This document shows, piece after piece, positions 43,490 through 52,032 of a DNA stretch of 64,000 nucleotides. The notes beneath the pieces are model-generated. The model was not told where the DNA came from. It did not search any database and was given only the letters and a program-made list of their open reading frames with translations. Source of the stretch: AV40 sp035568175 (lineage in GTDB: Bacteria > Verrucomicrobiota > Verrucomicrobiia > Chthoniobacterales > UBA10450); the NCBI GenBank assembly GCA_035568175.1, contig DATMON010000004.1:439324-503323 (forward strand), read 5' to 3'. A program made the translations under genes and the position numbers. Within the stretch, counting starts at the first letter, position 1. Each line of letters starts with the position of its first letter.

Positions 43490-45388
43490 ATGGCTGATTT
43501 GATTATTACCGAGAGCGGCGCGGTGCATCGGCCGCGCAATGTCGATTGGAAACGCGCTGCCGCGCTTCTCTATGGGGATTGGGGCACGAGCAAAGCGTAC
43601 GTGATCGGCCTGGCGTTCTTGGCCGCCGGATTTTCGTCGCTGCCGATCATTCTCGCTGTTTGCGCGCTGACCGGTTTGGTCGGGATCAATTACATCGTGA
43701 TTTGCCGCCATTTTCCCGACGGCGGCGGAGTTTACTCCGCGGCGCGGTCGCAGGGACGATTGCTCGCCGTTGTCGGCGCGCTTCTTTTGTTGGCTGATCT
43801 GACGGTGACCGCAGCGCTCAGCGGCTGGTCGGCTTTGACCTACATTACTTCCGGCGCGGAGCACATCGCCTGGATCAAATTTCTCCGCGATCACATCGCG
43901 CTTACCACCATTGCGATTCTCTTGATCATGGGCGTGATCAATTACTTTGGTCCGAAACATTCCGGCAGTCTTGCGGTCGCGCTCGCGGTGCCAACGTTGA
44001 TCGTGGTCGTTATTTTAATCGGCATCAGTGCGCCGCATCTGACCACACATTTCCTGCAGCCGCGCCAGGAAAGTCTGGGGACACTTTGGGTCCAATTCGT
44101 TGGCGTGATTCTCGCGCTCTCCGGAGCCGAGTCGATCGCCAACGTCACCGGTGTAATGAAGCTCGATCCCGGCTCGACCATGGATAAGCCAAGCGTCGCG
44201 CACGAATCGCTTAAGGCGATCGTTCCCGTAGCAATCGAAGTTGTCGTCGGCACAGCATTACTGGGCTGGGCGATGCTCTCGCTGCCATCGGTCCTCGGAA
44301 AGACTCTGCACCTCACGGACCTGTCATCGATCTCTTCCGTCATCCAATTACGGAGCGAGGACATGCTCCGCTTCATCGGTGAACAATTCGCCGCCGCAAC
44401 GTTTTCACCGGCCGTCGGCAATTTGTTCGGTTGGATCGTTGGAATCGTTTTTTTCCTACTTCTCCTGAGCGCGGCCAATACCGCCATCGTCGCCATGATC
44501 GGATTGCTTTACATGATGTCGCGCGATCGCGAGATGCCGCGGCAATTCCGACGATTAAATCGCCATGGCGTTCCGATTTACCCGCTACTGATCGCTCTCG
44601 GATTGCCAACAGTCGTTCTGCTTTTCGTCGCGAGCTTCACCGCATTGGCAGGGCTATATGCGATCGGCGTCGTCGGTGCGATCACGGTCAACGTTGGCTC
44701 GTGCGCGTTTAACCGCAGCGTCGGTTTCACCTGGTACGATCGCGTTCTTTTCGGCGTTACGTTTTGCATTCTGTTCGTGGTCGAGCTGACCTTGGCGCAC
44801 ACGAAACAGGACGCGCTCTTTTTCGTGGTGGTGGTTCTGGGTGTTGGACTGGCTTTGCGCGCTTACACCCAAAAGAGGCAAGGTCTGACCACGCTGACTG
44901 TCACGCGCGAAGTGGCGAAAATGGTTACGCCAGACCTCGAGGCTCGCGTGCAACCACGTTTGCAAGAAGGGCAGAAAATATTGGTGGCCGCGCGCGGCAT
45001 CACACCCGTGCTCGGATTTGCGCTCGATGAAGCGCAGTTGCGCAAAGCGACTCTTTGCGTGCTCTACGTCAAAGAGGTTGCCGTTTATTTCTCCGGTGGA
45101 CCGGCTTCACTTGGCCGCGCGAAATGGCAGGACGATCCCGAAGCAAACGCGATCATGTCCTTGATGATGAAGCTCGGAGCTGAGCGCGATGTATGCGTCA
45201 TTCCGGTTTATGCGGTTAGCCAGGACGCCGCCGCAACGATTGTCGATCTTTCCGCGACCATGGGCGTCGATTATTTGGTGATTGGTTCGACCCAACGAAC
45301 CGCCCTGACCAACCTTCTTCGGGGCAGTGTGGTGACAAACGTCGCTCAGCACTTGCCCGACACGATTCAGCTTCTCATCTTCGGCTAG
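43490..45388 (+). CDS. second KimA-like APC transporter with C-terminal Usp-like domain
   Basis: A 632-residue paralogue of the 32004-33824 protein, starting with the same RPRNVDWKRAAALLYGDWGTSKAYV block (Asp30 and Tyr37 in D-x6-Y spacing). It shares FPDGGGVYSAA, LSGAESIANVTGVMKLDPGST (Glu kept), LSAANTAIVAM, LYAIGVVGA and the Usp-like tail ending in TQRTALTNLLRGSVV. It is transcribed divergently from kdpA, so the two paralogues bracket the operon. A probable potassium importer by the same reasoning. The C-terminal domain may bind a nucleotide, as c-di-AMP or ATP do in related proteins, but the Usp glycine motif is only partly kept. Confidence 0.72.
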   Translation: MADLIITESGAVHRPRNVDWKRAAALLYGDWGTSKAYVIGLAFLAAGFSSLPIILAVCALTGLVGINYIVICRHFPDGGGVYSAARSQGRLLAVVGALLLLADLTVTAALSGWSALTYITSGAEHIAWIKFLRDHIALTTIAILLIMGVINYFGPKHSGSLAVALAVPTLIVVVILIGISAPHLTTHFLQPRQESLGTLWVQFVGVILALSGAESIANVTGVMKLDPGSTMDKPSVAHESLKAIVPVAIEVVVGTALLGWAMLSLPSVLGKTLHLTDLSSISSVIQLRSEDMLRFIGEQFAAATFSPAVGNLFGWIVGIVFFLLLLSAANTAIVAMIGLLYMMSRDREMPRQFRRLNRHGVPIYPLLIALGLPTVVLLFVASFTALAGLYAIGVVGAITVNVGSCAFNRSVGFTWYDRVLFGVTFCILFVVELTLAHTKQDALFFVVVVLGVGLALRAYTQKRQGLTTLTVTREVAKMVTPDLEARVQPRLQEGQKILVAARGITPVLGFALDEAQLRKATLCVLYVKEVAVYFSGGPASLGRAKWQDDPEANAIMSLMMKLGAERDVCVIPVYAVSQDAAATIVDLSATMGVDYLVIGSTQRTALTNLLRGSVVTNVAQHLPDTIQLLIFG

Positions 45389-45389
45389 C

Positions 45390-46127
45390 GTGACTTCGAA
45401 ACCGGTTCGCATCGCGATGTGGTCGGGTCCGAGGAATATTTCGACAGCAATGATGCGCGCCTGGGGTAATCGCCCGGACACCGCTGTCATCGACGAGCCG
45501 TTTTATGCGTACTATTTAGAGAGGACCGGCAAAAACCATCCCGCCGCAACCGAAGTGATCGCGCGAGGCGAAACCGATTGGCGAAAAATCGTCCCCGGTC
45601 TGACGAAAGGGCCGATTCCATCCGGCAAGCGCATCTTCTTTCAAAAACAGATGACGCATCATTTGCTGCCCGAGATCGACCGGGAATGGATTGTCGATCT
45701 CGTAAATTGTTTTCTCATCCGCGATCCGCGCGAAGTCATTCTTTCCTATATCAAAAAGAACCCCGAGCCGGCGCTGGGAGATCTTGGCTTCGTTCAGCAA
45801 TCCGAGATTTTCAATTTCGTGCGTGAGCGAACCAATTCGATCCCACCGATCGTTGATGCACGCGATGTTCTGCAGAACCCTGGGCGAATCCTACGACTTC
45901 TTTGCGAGGCAATTGGCGTTCCCTTCGATGCGGCGATGCTCTTGTGGCCGCCCGGATTACGCGAAACCGACGGGATTTGGGCAGAATATTGGTACGATGA
46001 GGTGGCAAGATCGACATCGTTCCAGCCCTACAAACCGCGCGAAGGAAAAGTGCCTGATGGCCTTCACGAGATCTATCAGCGAAGCCAGGAATGCTACGAA
46101 CAGCTTTATCAGCACCGGCTGGGCTAG
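45390..46127 (+). CDS. sulfotransferase-like P-loop protein
   Basis: A 245-residue protein starting with GTG one base after the KimA-like gene. The N-terminus IAMWSGPRNISTAMMRAWGN is a sulfotransferase-type phosphosulfate-binding loop, and CFLIRDPREVILSYIKK is the second, 3'-phosphate-binding block (IRDPRE). Family members transfer sulfate from PAPS, but this small branch is annotated only by fold. In plants a protein of this type is, as I recall, fused to an aminotransferase-like domain like the one encoded 130 bases downstream, so the two products may act together. Substrate unknown. Confidence 0.7.
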   Translation: MTSKPVRIAMWSGPRNISTAMMRAWGNRPDTAVIDEPFYAYYLERTGKNHPAATEVIARGETDWRKIVPGLTKGPIPSGKRIFFQKQMTHHLLPEIDREWIVDLVNCFLIRDPREVILSYIKKNPEPALGDLGFVQQSEIFNFVRERTNSIPPIVDARDVLQNPGRILRLLCEAIGVPFDAAMLLWPPGLRETDGIWAEYWYDEVARSTSFQPYKPREGKVPDGLHEIYQRSQECYEQLYQHRLG

Positions 46128-46138
46128 GACCCGGAAGA

Positions 46139-46204
46139 TTGTAGAGGCGCTTGTGCCAAGCGCCTATTTATTAGTTCGGCGTTTGAGACAAAACGCCGCT
46201 ACAA
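46139..46204. repeat. 66-bp three-stem palindromic repeat
   Basis: Outer stem TTGTAG (46139-46144) with CTACAA (46199-46204). Inside, two perfect 8-bp hairpins: GGCGCTTG (46146-46153)/CAAGCGCC (46157-46164) and CGGCGTTT (46177-46184)/AAACGCCG (46191-46198). The cloverleaf-like layout is typical of dispersed intergenic palindromic elements. It lies in the 130-base gap between two genes read in the same direction. Confidence 0.75.
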
Positions 46205-46257
46205 CGTTTTAGTGCTTTTCCTGCTTTCCTGTTTTCCTGAGCGATCATTCCTCTTTC

Positions 46258-47160
46258 ATGTTGCAGAAATTAAATCCGAAGAACCGCGACTTGATCGTGA
46301 ACATCAACGGTGAGCTCGTACACCGCGACAAAGCAGGGATCAGTCCGTTCGATTCGGCGGTGCAAGGCGGCGACGCTGTTTGGGAAGGACTTCGGCTTTA
46401 CAACGGTCGGATCTTCAAATTGCACGAGCACCTCGACCGCCTCGAGCGCTCCGCGCACGCATTATCGATTGTCGATCTTCCGCCACGCGAAAAAATCATC
46501 GAAGAACTCAAACGCACACTCGCGGCCAATAAAATGCGCGACGGCGTCCACATTCGTCTCACCCTCAGTCGCGGAGTCAAAATAACTTCCGGGATGGATC
46601 CGCGACTGAATCAAAACGGAGCGACGCTGATCATTCTCGCCGAGCACAAGGCGCCGGTTTATTCCAAGGATGGTCTCAAACTGATCACCGCATCGATCCG
46701 GCGGCCGCCACCGGAAGTTCTGGATGCGCGGATTCATCATGCCAATCTGCTCAATTCCATCTTGGCCAAGATCGAAGCGAACAACGCCGGCGCAGACGAC
46801 GCGCTCATGCTCGACATCAACGGATTCATGGCCGAGACCAACGCGACCAATGTTTTCATCGTGCGCAAAGGCGACCTCGCCACGAGCAAGGCGGTCGCGT
46901 GTCCGGAAGGAATCACGCGCGCGACCGTGATCGAAATCGCCGCCGCCGAAAAAATCCGCTGTGTCGAAGCCGATTTGTCGCCGGTCGACGTTTACGGCGC
47001 GGAAGAAATGTTTTGCACCGGCACGATGGGTGAGCTTGCCGCTGTCGTTAAGATCGACAACCGCGTGATCGGTGACGGCAAACCCGGCCCGATGACAAAG
47101 CGCTTAAGCGACCTTTACGCGAAGCGCACCGCGACCGAAGGCGTTCAGGTTGTTGATTAA
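46258..47160 (+). CDS. class IV aminotransferase-fold protein (BCAT-like) lacking the PLP lysine
   Basis: A 300-residue protein of the branched-chain/D-amino-acid aminotransferase fold: VNGELV-type start, FDSAVQGGDAVWEGLRLYNG, ETNATNVFIVRKG, PEGITRATVIEIA and CTGTMGELAAVVKIDNR. At the site of the PLP-binding lysine (typically R-I-K-S-L-N or K-x-x-G-N-Y) it reads R-I-H-H-A-N (residues 158-163), with no lysine. It may therefore not be an ordinary transaminase. It follows the sulfotransferase-like gene, matching domains joined in plant proteins. Two iterated 10-mers occur (46470, 47050). Confidence 0.78.
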   Translation: MLQKLNPKNRDLIVNINGELVHRDKAGISPFDSAVQGGDAVWEGLRLYNGRIFKLHEHLDRLERSAHALSIVDLPPREKIIEELKRTLAANKMRDGVHIRLTLSRGVKITSGMDPRLNQNGATLIILAEHKAPVYSKDGLKLITASIRRPPPEVLDARIHHANLLNSILAKIEANNAGADDALMLDINGFMAETNATNVFIVRKGDLATSKAVACPEGITRATVIEIAAAEKIRCVEADLSPVDVYGAEEMFCTGTMGELAAVVKIDNRVIGDGKPGPMTKRLSDLYAKRTATEGVQVVD

Positions 47161-49590
47161 TTATTCAGCCCGCAGCGCTTGTACCGGATCGACAAGTGTG
47201 GCGCGGCGGGCCGGCAACAAACAGGCGACCAGCGTTACCGCACTCATGATCGCAGCGGTGCCGAAGAGGATCGCCAAGTGGAGTGGCGGGACATCAAATA
47301 AGACAGTTTGCATGGCTTTCCCGGCAAGCCATGCCCCCAACACACCGAGGACCGTTCCCGCAACGAGAAGCCGGAGGCCTAACGAGAGAAATTGTGCGCC
47401 GATCTGTTCGCGCTGCGCACCAAGCGCCATGCGGATTCCGATCTCGCGCCGGCGTTGTGCGACCGCGTAACTGAGAACTCCGTACGTTCCAATTGCCGCC
47501 AGGAGCAACGCGACGCCGGCGAAAATTCCTGCGAGTAATGCGGGCGAGCGTCGCGTGATCAAACTGTCCGCGATGCGCGTGTCCATCGAACGAATGTTAT
47601 CGACCGCGAGTAAGGGATGCACTGCGTGCACCAGCTTGCGCAGCGTCTCGGCGAACGCTTCCGGGCGCTGGCTGGTACGGGTAACGATGAAAATACTGGC
47701 GTGCTCGTCGCGATCGGAAGCGTATGGCAGATAAACCGCGCCTTGCCCCTGCGCTTCGGTCAGCGCGGCTTGCTTCACTGCGCCGACGACGCCGACAACT
47801 GTAAACAGCTGCGCGTCGTCTTTTTCGTCCCCGAGCCCGATCCTTTGGCCGAGCGCGCCGCCGTTAGGCCAGTAACGTCGGGCCAAATCTTCGTCCACCA
47901 CACAGACGCGTTCCGCGCGGTGGGAATCTGCTGAGGTGAGGAAGCGTCCTTCGCGCAGGTCAATGCCGAGGGCCGAGAAGTAATCGCCATGAACGGCATA
48001 GGAATAATGGCCGTGGACTGATTGACCTGGAGGTGGCACATAGCCCTTAGGTGTGACTGGGGTTTTGCCGCTGTCGCCGCTTAGCGGAATGTTCGTGATC
48101 GTTCCGGTGGCGGCGATTCCCGGTTGCTGGCGGATCGATTCGAGCAAGCGATCGACGATGCCGACTCGCTCCCGCTGCAGATCCCATGAGACGGTGCACT
48201 CGCCGGTAAGAACGTGATCTGAGCGAAATCCTGGCGAAACCGCCATCGCTTTTTTCAAGCTCAGACCGAGCAGCGCCGCGCCCGCGAGCAAGACAAATGC
48301 GAGCGCAATCTGCGCGACGATGAAGCCGTGGCGAAGCCGTTGCGCGGCGCGGCTAATTGTGCCGGAGCGCGATTCCGATTGGAGCGCATGCGCCAGATGC
48401 GTGCTCAGGTTGAACCAGGCGATAGGTACCGCGATAACGACTCCGAGGACCACGGCGCCAGCGAGACCGATGGACGCCAGCCATCCATTGAACGCGATAT
48501 GCGCGCCGAGCGGTAAGCGATCTGCCCCGAGAACTTCGAGTAGCCGAATTCCCCACGCTCCGATGATCAATCCGAGCGCCCCACCGACCGACGTGAGCAA
48601 CAGCGTCTCGATCATTACCTGTCTCACGATATGCGCGCGACTCGCGCCCATCGATCGGCGGATCGCCATCTCTTTCGCGCGCCCGCTAGCGCGAATGAGA
48701 AGAAGATTTACTAAATTAACCGCACCGATGAGCAGGAGAAAAAATACTCCGGCCTGCATTAGCCAGAGGGTTGGACGAATCGACCGCACGTGTTCAGCGT
48801 GCAATGGCCTAACGAGCGATCGGAAGCCGGCTTCCGCCATCATTTTCGCTTCAGGATTATCTTCCTCGACGGCGGCGTTGTGCGCATCGATCTGGGCTTG
48901 CGCCTCCGCGATCGTAGCGCCCGGCTTCAACCGCGCGATCATGTGCGTGACGCCGCCGCCAGAGTGACGCGCTTTCGGCCCACGCTCCTCCATACCGGAT
49001 TTTATCGGAAGAAAAACGCGCGCCTCCGACGAGAGAAAACGAAAAGCAGGAGGCAGGACGCCAACGATCTTTCTTGGGATACCATTTATGCGGGTGTCAC
49101 GACCCAGAATGTTTGGATCGGAATTGAAACGCTCCCGCCAGAATTCGTCCGTCAGGATAATCACGTTCGTCTGGAGGTCGGTCTCTTTATCGGTGAAGTT
49201 GCGACCGAGGGCGGGGCTCACGCCAAGGGTTGTAAAAAATTCCGGCGAGATGCGCACGATTTCCTCTTGTTGCATCGAGCCCGGATCACCAACGGTTTCG
49301 GCTCTCTCCATATACATAGAAAGGCTCGAGAAGGCGGAGATGTTGCCACGACGCTCGTAGTAATTGGTGATCGACGAACCGTCGTTCTCGACACCGGCTT
49401 TCGGATACGTGTTGTAAATCGTCACCAGTCGATCGGATTGCGGAAAGGGAAGCGGCCGGAGCAGAATGGAATTGATGACGGCGAAAATCGCGAGGTTCGC
49501 CCCCAGGCAGATCGCAACGGTGGCGAGCGCTGTGACCGTGAACGCCGGCGAGTTGCGGAGCTGGCGCAGAGCGAACTTCAGATCGTTCAC
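47161..49590 (-). CDS. ADOP-type (MacB/FtsX-like) permease 1
   Basis: An 809-residue member of the duplicated orphan permeases. Layout: N-terminal helix (SPAFTVTALATVAICLGANLAIF), periplasmic MacB-core domain, three FtsX helices (with AIRRSMGASRAHIVRQ), an extra helix near the middle, a second core domain and three more FtsX helices (REIGIRMALGAQREQI), ending ARRATLVDPVQALRAE. GTG at 49590, one base after the preceding stop, gives the N-terminus most like its siblings; an ATG at 49611 is the alternative. It is the most divergent and last gene of the array. Substrate unknown. The known relative MacB exports macrolides and peptides. Confidence 0.85.
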   Translation of the reverse strand: MNDLKFALRQLRNSPAFTVTALATVAICLGANLAIFAVINSILLRPLPFPQSDRLVTIYNTYPKAGVENDGSSITNYYERRGNISAFSSLSMYMERAETVGDPGSMQQEEIVRISPEFFTTLGVSPALGRNFTDKETDLQTNVIILTDEFWRERFNSDPNILGRDTRINGIPRKIVGVLPPAFRFLSSEARVFLPIKSGMEERGPKARHSGGGVTHMIARLKPGATIAEAQAQIDAHNAAVEEDNPEAKMMAEAGFRSLVRPLHAEHVRSIRPTLWLMQAGVFFLLLIGAVNLVNLLLIRASGRAKEMAIRRSMGASRAHIVRQVMIETLLLTSVGGALGLIIGAWGIRLLEVLGADRLPLGAHIAFNGWLASIGLAGAVVLGVVIAVPIAWFNLSTHLAHALQSESRSGTISRAAQRLRHGFIVAQIALAFVLLAGAALLGLSLKKAMAVSPGFRSDHVLTGECTVSWDLQRERVGIVDRLLESIRQQPGIAATGTITNIPLSGDSGKTPVTPKGYVPPPGQSVHGHYSYAVHGDYFSALGIDLREGRFLTSADSHRAERVCVVDEDLARRYWPNGGALGQRIGLGDEKDDAQLFTVVGVVGAVKQAALTEAQGQGAVYLPYASDRDEHASIFIVTRTSQRPEAFAETLRKLVHAVHPLLAVDNIRSMDTRIADSLITRRSPALLAGIFAGVALLLAAIGTYGVLSYAVAQRRREIGIRMALGAQREQIGAQFLSLGLRLLVAGTVLGVLGAWLAGKAMQTVLFDVPPLHLAILFGTAAIMSAVTLVACLLPARRATLVDPVQALRAE

Positions 49591-49591
49591 G

Positions 49592-52027
49592 TCACTCGTA
49601 GCGTAGCGCAACCATCGGATCGACCGCCATTGCGCGGCGCGCCGGAAAATAAGTGGCGATCAAGGCCGCGGCACTCAAAATGATTGTGACAATGGCATAG
49701 ATCGAGAGATCGTGCGAACTCACGCCATAGAGCAAGCTCGACATCAAGCGCGTGACGGCGAGCGCGCCTAGAATTCCAGCAAGCAGACCGATTCCAATAA
49801 CGGTAAAGCTTTGGCGCATGACCATCGTGAGCATGTCGATCTTCTGTGCGCCGAGCGCCATTCGAATCCCGATTTCTCTGGTGCGCTGCACAACGGTATA
49901 GGCGATTACACCGTAAATGCCGATCGCCGCTAAAATCATCGCGACGCCGGCAAACGCGCCGAGCAACATCATATTGAATCGGGGCTGGGCCAGGGTGATG
50001 CCAATGCGTTTCTCCAACGGCTCGAGAGTTGGAATAAACAGAGTCTTGTCGAATTCGTGGACAATGTTGCGCAGTGGGCTTTGTAGTCCTGCCGGATCGA
50101 TTGCGGCGGTACGAAAGACAACATCCATCCGTCGCGACGGATCCTGTGAAGCCGGAATGTAAAATTCCGGCAAAGGTTGGATGGCCAGCGATTCGTGACG
50201 TGAACCCCCAACGATGCCGACAATTTCTTTCGGTGGCGAAGGCTGATTGGAAGTCTGGCTGTTGTCGCCGTGAATCAAAACGATTTGGTGGCCGATCGCG
50301 TTGCCGCCAGGAAAGAAACGCTGAGCGAAAACATCGTTCACCATTACAACCGGCGGCGAATCCTTCGTATCTCTGGAACTGAACACGCGACCGCGGAGCA
50401 GCGGCGTTCCCATCGCACGAAAATAATCCTGCGTGACGGTAAGATGCGAAGATTCCAACTCCTGCCCAGGAGGTCGCGGCGGTTGGCCGACAATCGAAAA
50501 CGTCGATCCCCAATCATTATTGGAAAACGGCATCGGAAACGCCGCGCCGACAGCTTCCACTCCGGGTAAGGCGGCTAACTTGGGCAGAATCTGTTCGAAA
50601 AATTGTCGATGCTTTTCCGGCTCCGGATATTTCGCCTTTGGCAAAATGAGTTCAGCGACAATCGCATGCTGCGGGTCGAAGCCCGGCTTGGTCGCGCGAA
50701 GATTAGCGAAGCTCTTGATCAACAAGCCAGCGCCCGCGAGAAGCAGCAATGACAAAGCGACCTGCGCGATCACGAGCAAACGGCGGAGATGGTGCGACTC
50801 GGGTCCGACTGCGCCGCGGTTTCCCTCCTGCAGTGATTCGTTCACATTTGGCCGCGTCATTTGCAGCGCAGGGACTAACGCAAAGAGAAGCGTGCTGAAA
50901 ATTGCGACGGCAAATGTGAAGAAAAACACCGGAGGATTAATCGCGACTTCGCCGAGGCGCGGAACATCTTGCGGACCGAAAACGCGAAGAAGATCGATTC
51001 CCCACCAGGCAATGAGCAACCCGCCGGCGGCACCGAAGATCGACAATAGGAAGCCTTCACCGAGAAGTTGTCCGACCATCCGCGTGCGACTTGCCCCAAG
51101 CGCAGTGCGAATCGCGATCTCGCGTTGTCGGGCGGTTGCGCGAGCGAGCAAAAGATTGGCGACATTTGCGCATGCGATGAGCAACACAAACGCAACCGCG
51201 GCCAGAATCGTGATCAATGCCGGACGCACGTCGCCCACGATATCGTCATGAAGCGAGTACACGCTCTCAGAACGATCCGTGTTCGATTTTGGATATTGCT
51301 TCTCCAGTCGCGCCGCGATCGTCTTCATCTCCGCGTCGCATTGCTGGACCGTCACGCCCGGTTTCAATCGGCCGACCATGCGGGCGAAGTGTGAGTCGCG
51401 ATTGTTGACCGCTTCCGGCACGAGCGGATGGAGCGGCTGCAAATACTCCGCGCGCTCGCCTTCGACCGGAAATTGAAAGCCGGGCGGCATGACTCCGAGC
51501 ACGGTATAGAGACGCCACGACAAGCTGACCTGCTTTCCAACAATCTCGGGATCGCGGTTGAAATAAGTTTTCCAAGCGTAATCGGTCAGCACGACAACGC
51601 GCGCGTCGACGTTGTCGTCTTCGCGTGTGTAAACGCGCCCGCGCGCCGGCGCGACGCCGAGCACGGAAAAAATGTCTGAGGTAGTCGCCACGCCATACAG
51701 CTGGCGGGCCTCTTCCGTTCCATTTAGCACCGCGCCTGCGCGTGTGAATGCCGCCAATGCCGAGAGAGTCTGCGATTGATCGCGAAGATCGACATAATCA
51801 GGAATCGATTCCGTTTCTTTCTCCAGCTTGTTGTGTGCGACCCGCGACCAAACCGCGACCACCTGATCTGGTCTTGGAAATGGAAGCGGATGAAGCAGAA
51901 CCGCGTCGATGACGCTGAAGATGGCGCTGTTGGCGCCGATTCCGAGCGCGAGAGTTAGGATCGCGATGATGGTGAAGCCCGGCGCTTTCACCAACATTCG
52001 CAGCGCATACTTCAGATCGGTAAACAT
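49592..52027 (-). CDS. ADOP-type (MacB/FtsX-like) permease 2
   Basis: An 811-residue permease of the same two-module architecture. N-terminus MFTDLKYALRMLVKAPGFT, then LALGIGANSAIFSVIDAVLL; first FtsX block with EIAIRTALGASRTRMVGQ; second with VVQRTREIGIRMALGAQK; end YFPARRAMAVDPMVALRYE. The frame is open 23 codons upstream into the neighbouring gene. The ATG at 52027 (5 bases after that gene's stop) matches the siblings. It groups with permease 6 by its APGFT start. Two iterated 10-mers lie within (51036, 51785) and one at 49834. Confidence 0.87.
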   Translation of the reverse strand: MFTDLKYALRMLVKAPGFTIIAILTLALGIGANSAIFSVIDAVLLHPLPFPRPDQVVAVWSRVAHNKLEKETESIPDYVDLRDQSQTLSALAAFTRAGAVLNGTEEARQLYGVATTSDIFSVLGVAPARGRVYTREDDNVDARVVVLTDYAWKTYFNRDPEIVGKQVSLSWRLYTVLGVMPPGFQFPVEGERAEYLQPLHPLVPEAVNNRDSHFARMVGRLKPGVTVQQCDAEMKTIAARLEKQYPKSNTDRSESVYSLHDDIVGDVRPALITILAAVAFVLLIACANVANLLLARATARQREIAIRTALGASRTRMVGQLLGEGFLLSIFGAAGGLLIAWWGIDLLRVFGPQDVPRLGEVAINPPVFFFTFAVAIFSTLLFALVPALQMTRPNVNESLQEGNRGAVGPESHHLRRLLVIAQVALSLLLLAGAGLLIKSFANLRATKPGFDPQHAIVAELILPKAKYPEPEKHRQFFEQILPKLAALPGVEAVGAAFPMPFSNNDWGSTFSIVGQPPRPPGQELESSHLTVTQDYFRAMGTPLLRGRVFSSRDTKDSPPVVMVNDVFAQRFFPGGNAIGHQIVLIHGDNSQTSNQPSPPKEIVGIVGGSRHESLAIQPLPEFYIPASQDPSRRMDVVFRTAAIDPAGLQSPLRNIVHEFDKTLFIPTLEPLEKRIGITLAQPRFNMMLLGAFAGVAMILAAIGIYGVIAYTVVQRTREIGIRMALGAQKIDMLTMVMRQSFTVIGIGLLAGILGALAVTRLMSSLLYGVSSHDLSIYAIVTIILSAAALIATYFPARRAMAVDPMVALRYE

Positions 52028-52032
52028 AAATT

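Noticed and set aside
46205..46257. TTTTCCTG/TTTCCTG short repeats before the aminotransferase-like gene
   Set aside because: Three loose copies of a pyrimidine run without consistent spacing; too short to support a regulatory claim.
47161..47220. GGATCGACAAGTGTGGCGCG-like ends shared by permeases 1 and 5 as a separate DNA repeat
   Set aside because: They encode the conserved C-terminal ATLVDPVQALR peptide of the permease family, so protein conservation is enough to explain them.
48790..49683. A 297-codon plus-strand frame opposite permeases 1 and 2
   Set aside because: Arg/Asp-rich antisense of two clear permease genes, crossing their junction, with no domain or ribosome site.
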